From: Bacteroidota bacterium
Lineage (GTDB): Bacteria > Spirochaetota > Spirochaetia > JABMQR01
Reading direction: 5' to 3'
DNA length: 33,876 bases
Assembly: GCA_013202335.1 (NCBI GenBank)
Contig: JABMQR010000260.1
Location: 1 to 33,876, forward strand
Notes under the pieces: generated by a model
What the model saw: only the letters and a program-made list of their open reading frames with translations
What the model was told of the DNA's origin: nothing
Database searches by the model: none
Translations under genes and position numbers: made by a program
Shown: piece after piece, positions 30,982 through 33,876 of the stretch
How positions within the stretch are numbered: position 1 is the stretch's first letter
Layout of the letters: each line of letters opens with the position of its first letter

Positions 30982-32094
30982 TTACCCTTTATGAAATGGC
31001 CCGATCTGGGGTAGTTCATATACCGATTTCCAGCCTTCAGACCAGGGTTCTTTTACAAAAGGTGCAAGCTCTTCCTGCGTCCGAAGTGACACTTTATCCG
31101 GTAATTTTCCTGCCGGGAATGCATCAAGAATATCATTAACCATAAGATTCAGGTATTCCAGAATTGCAGCAATTGGTCGTTTCGCTTTTTCAGCTGTTGC
31201 CTTGCTTGGGCAGCCTACAACTCCTTCAGGGGTTGCAAAACGCTCAATAGCAAAGTGACCTTCCCCCTCAGACCAGCGATGAGGTCGGCGAAAGGGATCA
31301 ACAGAGAGGTCAAAGTGGCCATCAGGAAGAAATCCTTCTCCCTCTGCATCACGCACATACTCCATATTAATCATATCCTTAAACATCAGGAGTCCTACAG
31401 CTGTTTCTGCTTCATCAGCATGGATAAAGTTTGAGGTCAGGCTGTCTTTACGATCAACTGGTATAAAAAATTCACGTACTGCCCGGTGCCAGTCAATAAC
31501 CTGCACTATTGCCGGAAGCTGGAATCGTTTCATAAATTCCTGGATAGCATCAACAAGCGTCCAGAGGTGCCCGTGATTATTTACAAGAATTATTTTCCGG
31601 TATCCATCGTTCCACAATCCGAGCATAGTATAGATAAGCATTTCCCGAACAACTTCCGGTGGAATAATTACGGTTCCCGGCATTCCCATATGATGATAGG
31701 GGTGACCACCGTAATTTATCGGGGTAAATGCAAGGTTAACTTCTTTACCCTCTTTGGCGGTTTTTCGACGTACTGCTTCACAGATCTGGGTAACCATAAA
31801 AGTATCCAGACCGGTATTAGCATGATCACCATGGTTTTCACTGCATCCGATAGGAACCATTACAATATCATTCTTCCTTCTTTTCTCGATAGCTTCCATA
31901 CGGGGGGTATTTTGGATATAACAGCCTGCTTTACCTAATTCGGATTCTGCTCCGACCCCATAGTCTTCAAGAATTTTTTCTATATCACTCATAGGTGCGT
32001 CAAAAATTCTTTTTTTCATTTTGCCGACTTCATTATCCTCAAAAAATATATTGGGATAATCTGTAGTAAACCACTTTTTATCTTTTGCTTCCAT
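30982..32094 (-). CDS. iolN: 3-dehydro-scyllo-inosose hydrolase-like protein, creatininase family (IolN)
   Basis: 370 residues, longer than creatininase (about 260) by N- and C-terminal extensions. Creatininase-family metal residues are visible: E and H in IGCSENHGDH, D in TGLDTFM, H in VNNHGH and E in HADEAET. The context (IolO, IolM, UxaE) and size fit IolN (Thermotoga TM0413), which opens the ring of the diketo-inositol to 5-keto-L-gluconate. The creatinine reaction is unlikely: its usual partner genes are missing. It is the first gene of its operon, with AGGAG seven bases before the ATG, under the promoter at 32148-32175. Confidence 0.8.
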   Translation of the reverse strand: MEAKDKKWFTTDYPNIFFEDNEVGKMKKRIFDAPMSDIEKILEDYGVGAESELGKAGCYIQNTPRMEAIEKRRKNDIVMVPIGCSENHGDHANTGLDTFMVTQICEAVRRKTAKEGKEVNLAFTPINYGGHPYHHMGMPGTVIIPPEVVREMLIYTMLGLWNDGYRKIILVNNHGHLWTLVDAIQEFMKRFQLPAIVQVIDWHRAVREFFIPVDRKDSLTSNFIHADEAETAVGLLMFKDMINMEYVRDAEGEGFLPDGHFDLSVDPFRRPHRWSEGEGHFAIERFATPEGVVGCPSKATAEKAKRPIAAILEYLNLMVNDILDAFPAGKLPDKVSLRTQEELAPFVKEPWSEGWKSVYELPQIGPFHKG

Positions 32095-32137
32095 TCTAGT
32101 CTCCTAAATTTGTATTGCATCATATGGTCTGATGATG

Positions 32138-32151
32138 TTATGATCACATAA
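32138..32151. promoter_or_regulatory. Putative operator at the iolN promoter
   Basis: TTATGATCACATAA: arms TTATG/CATAA around ATCA, overlapping the -10 element. It differs from the TGGTA-N-TACCA sites and is a candidate target of the divergent regulator at 32263. A second inverted pair, CATCAT/ATGATG, lies just downstream. Confidence 0.5.
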
Positions 32152-32175
32152 TAGCATGCTCTTGAATAATGTCAA
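32148..32175 (-). promoter_or_regulatory. Promoter of the iolN-iolO-iolM-uxaE operon
   Basis: On the minus strand TTGACA (32175-32170), a 16-base spacer and TATTAT (32153-32148), five of six matches to the -10 consensus. The RNA would start near 32141, about 47 bases before the ATG at 32094. Confidence 0.7.
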
Positions 32176-32262
32176 TAAAAAATTTATAATTTTTTTAATC
32201 TTTTTCCGGCTTTCCAAATTCTGCATGCAGTACTGAATCAGACTCTGAAGCAAGAGGTTGAA

Positions 32263-33000
32263 ATGAAGATACAACAGGTAAAACAGAAAACAGTCACATT
32301 TCAGGTAATGGAACAGCTCAAAGAGTTGATTGCATCCGGAACTCTCAAGCCAAATGATAAAATGCCCAATGAATATGAACTTGCTGAGATGTTCGGTGTC
32401 GGCCGATCTACAATCCGGGAAGTACTGAAAATTTTTCAATACATTGGGGTAATTGAGCTGCGAAATCCGAAAGGAACTTTTATCTGCGAAAGCTCAAACA
32501 TTTCATCTGAGGCACTTGAATGGTCTATGCTCCTTGGTCATAAGGATTTTACAGAAATAATTGAACTCAGGATAATCATGGAGCAACAGGGGTTATGGTA
32601 TTTAATGGAATTTAGAAAGAATGATACAAATCTGAAAAAAGTGACTATGGATCATCTGAGACAGGATATCAGAGATATGGAAGCAGCTATTGCAGATAAT
32701 TCTGATGAAAAGCGTTTGGCAGCTGATTACAATTTTCATGGACATATCATACAGGCCTGCAACAACGCAATATTCCATAATCTATACAATACTATGAAGC
32801 AGTTTATGGTTAAAGAGATTCAAGACTCCCAAATGGATACCCCATACCTCTCTTCGGTGATTAAGCGTCATAAAAAATTATTGGACTTGATAGAGGAAGG
32901 CGACTACTTGAAGACCAGCGATCAATTTCGTCATCATATACGGAATATTGATGTATTACTTGATGAAAAAATGAATAATATAGAAGAATCTGGAGATTAG
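32263..33000 (+). CDS. FadR/GntR-type regulator divergent from the inositol operon
   Basis: 245 residues. Winged helix with NDKMPNEYELAEMFGVGRST and IREVLKIF (about 35-63) and wing NPKGTFI, then an FCD domain with D..FH (ADYNFHGH), RHKK and FRHHI. It is more distant from the other two FadR-type proteins than they are from each other; its recognition helix (GRSTIREVL) also differs, matching the different operator seen at 32138. Divergent placement 168 bp from the iolN-like gene suggests it controls that operon and perhaps itself. AGAGG is five to six bases before the ATG. The perfect palindrome CTGCATGCAG lies at 32221 in its leader. Confidence 0.88.
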   Translation: MKIQQVKQKTVTFQVMEQLKELIASGTLKPNDKMPNEYELAEMFGVGRSTIREVLKIFQYIGVIELRNPKGTFICESSNISSEALEWSMLLGHKDFTEIIELRIIMEQQGLWYLMEFRKNDTNLKKVTMDHLRQDIRDMEAAIADNSDEKRLAADYNFHGHIIQACNNAIFHNLYNTMKQFMVKEIQDSQMDTPYLSSVIKRHKKLLDLIEEGDYLKTSDQFRHHIRNIDVLLDEKMNNIEESGD

Positions 33001-33127
33001 AAACCTGAATCTGTATTTTTATAAACCAGTTCTGCAGCCGGAATAATAATTTTCCAGCTTACAGAGCCTCGGTTATTCAAAATAACTAATACTTTAGACT
33101 ACTTTTACAAAGTTGTAAGCGCTAACG
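33001..33127. other. Convergent intergenic region with small hairpins
   Basis: Contains GTTATT-CAA-AATAAC (33072-33086) and TTACAA-AG-TTGTAA (33105-33118). Either could contribute to ending the converging transcripts; neither is followed by a clear T run. Confidence 0.35.
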
Positions 33128-33703
33128 CTATCTGGAGTAGTATTCCACTACCATCTGATCATTTGCTACAGAGGGAATATCATCCCTGAAAGGCAGTCTT
33201 ACGACCTTACCCCGGAGCTCATCCTGATCTAAATTAAGCCATACAGGTACTGGAGTGCCTGAAGCGGCCATTTTTTCACGTACAAGCTGTCCCAACGATT
33301 TTCCTGAATGTATTTCCACGGTATCACCTTCTGAAATCAGGTAGGAGGGTATCGTCACCCTGCTCCCATTGACTCTGACATGACCATGACTTACCAACTG
33401 TCTTGCCTGTGATCTGGTTGCTGAAAAACCCAGTCGGCAGACGACATTATCAAGGCGTTGTTCCAGCATTACCATGAAGTTTGTGCCGGTCTTTCCTCCC
33501 TGTTTTTTTGCTTTTTTAAAGGTATTCAGAAACTGCCGCTCGTTAAGTCCGTAAGCAAATCTCAGTTTTTGTTTCTCTTTTAGCTGGAGACCGTATTCGC
33601 TCTCCTTCCTTCGTCTCTTTACCCCTTTTGCCTGACCTGGTCCATGGGGTTTCCGGCTGAGCAGTTTGTCATATTTGGGATTTCCAAATATGTTAACTCC
33701 CAA
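33128..33703 (-). CDS. rpsD: 30S ribosomal protein S4
   Basis: 191 residues from a TTG at 33703. Family landmarks: GVNIFGNPKYDKLLSRKPHGPG, shown here as GVNIFGNPKYDKLL, then YGLQLKEKQKLRFAYGL, the S4 RNA-binding domain (MLEQRLDNVVCRLGFSATRSQARQL..HGHVRVNG) and the C-terminal VVEYYSR. It is the cysteine-free N-terminal type without the zinc site. The same frame stays open upstream to a TGA at 33764-33766 and encodes ALNTKAKGKIVRR just before the TTG, which matches the usual S4 N-terminus. The real protein therefore probably starts further up, but no ATG, GTG or TTG is available in that frame. S4 binds 16S rRNA early in 30S assembly. The gene stands alone, not in a ribosomal operon. Confidence 0.9.
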   Translation of the reverse strand: MGVNIFGNPKYDKLLSRKPHGPGQAKGVKRRRKESEYGLQLKEKQKLRFAYGLNERQFLNTFKKAKKQGGKTGTNFMVMLEQRLDNVVCRLGFSATRSQARQLVSHGHVRVNGSRVTIPSYLISEGDTVEIHSGKSLGQLVREKMAASGTPVPVWLNLDQDELRGKVVRLPFRDDIPSVANDQMVVEYYSR

Positions 33704-33848
33704 TCTTCGGACTATTTTCCCTTTCGCTTTTGTATTTAGTGCCCGTCCGAAAACACCATATTTTCAGAAAAGCTGCTAAAAAGATCCAACCGGAAAAAGT
33801 AAAAAGCAAATCGAAAATGATAAAAATTCTGGTTTGGGGAGGTTTTGC

Positions 33849-33876
33849 ATGAAAAATGTTTGTTTTTTCATCAGTA
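33849..33876 (+). CDS. Start of a gene cut by the window end
   Basis: ATG at 33849 with a consensus GGAGG (33838-33842) six bases upstream; the visible peptide is MKNVCFFIS. The basic start and hydrophobic residues would fit a signal peptide or membrane helix, but nine residues do not allow a call. Confidence 0.45.

Noticed and set aside
14163..32094. Creatinine degradation pair (creatininase-like at 30982 and creatinase-fold protein at 14163)
   Set aside because: The two genes are in different operons 16 kb apart. The creatininase-family protein is about 110 residues longer than creatininase and sits with clear IolO and UxaE relatives. No sarcosine or urea genes are present.

Overview
The window reads as a chromosomal segment of a fermentative spirochaete (Spirochaeta/Sediminispirochaeta-like). 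This is inferred from the A+T-leaning composition, secreted sugar-binding proteins that begin with a Gly-x-Gln-Glu stretch after signal cleavage, a stand-alone rpsD, and a fused membrane/spermidine-synthase-like protein. No phage, IS element, CRISPR array, tRNA or rRNA gene was seen.

Layout. Positions 1-3300 are housekeeping genes on the plus strand: the end of floA, a small membrane protein, a RecQ-type helicase and a SHOCT-domain protein. From 23000 down to 3600 the minus strand carries 17 consecutive metabolic genes in two probable transcription units. The first (22933 to 14163) encodes an SDR dehydrogenase, a ribose/inositol-class ABC transporter (two permeases, binding protein, ATPase), an IolG-like inositol dehydrogenase, a TIM-barrel isomerase and an odd M24 'pita-bread' enzyme. 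The second (13895 to 3612) encodes a CoA-acylating aldehyde dehydrogenase, an ADP-forming acid-CoA ligase (SucC/SucD-like), a complete 2-oxoacid dehydrogenase complex (E1 alpha, E1 beta, E2, E3), a FadR-type regulator and a LarA-family nickel-pincer racemase. Both units have the same kind of palindromic operator upstream (TGGTA-N-TACCA). A degenerate copy lies in front of a second, paralogous FadR-type gene at 25694.

To the right are a polytopic spermidine-synthase-like protein, that second FadR regulator, two truncated gene remnants joined head to tail (an EamA transporter and a CDP-alcohol phosphatidyltransferase), and then a second minus-strand operon (32094 to 27253). This operon closely matches the Thermotoga-type inositol route: IolN hydrolase, IolO 5-keto-gluconate epimerase, IolM scyllo-inosose dehydrogenase and UxaE tagaturonate epimerase. 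A third FadR-type regulator is transcribed divergently from it. rpsD and the first codons of another gene close the window.

How it may work together (inference). The transporter and IolG-like enzyme take up and oxidise inositol or a related cyclitol. IolM, IolN, IolO and UxaE convert the ketone to hexuronates and so towards 2-keto-3-deoxygluconate and pyruvate. The acyl-CoA module gathers three reactions on one thioester: 2-oxoacid to acyl-CoA, aldehyde to or from acyl-CoA, and acyl-CoA to acid plus ATP. Its true substrate is not known. Substitutions in the ligase pocket and the neighbouring LarA suggest it may be something other than acetate or succinate, perhaps a 2-hydroxy acid. This acyl-CoA module and the co-regulated M24 protein are the least explained part of the window.
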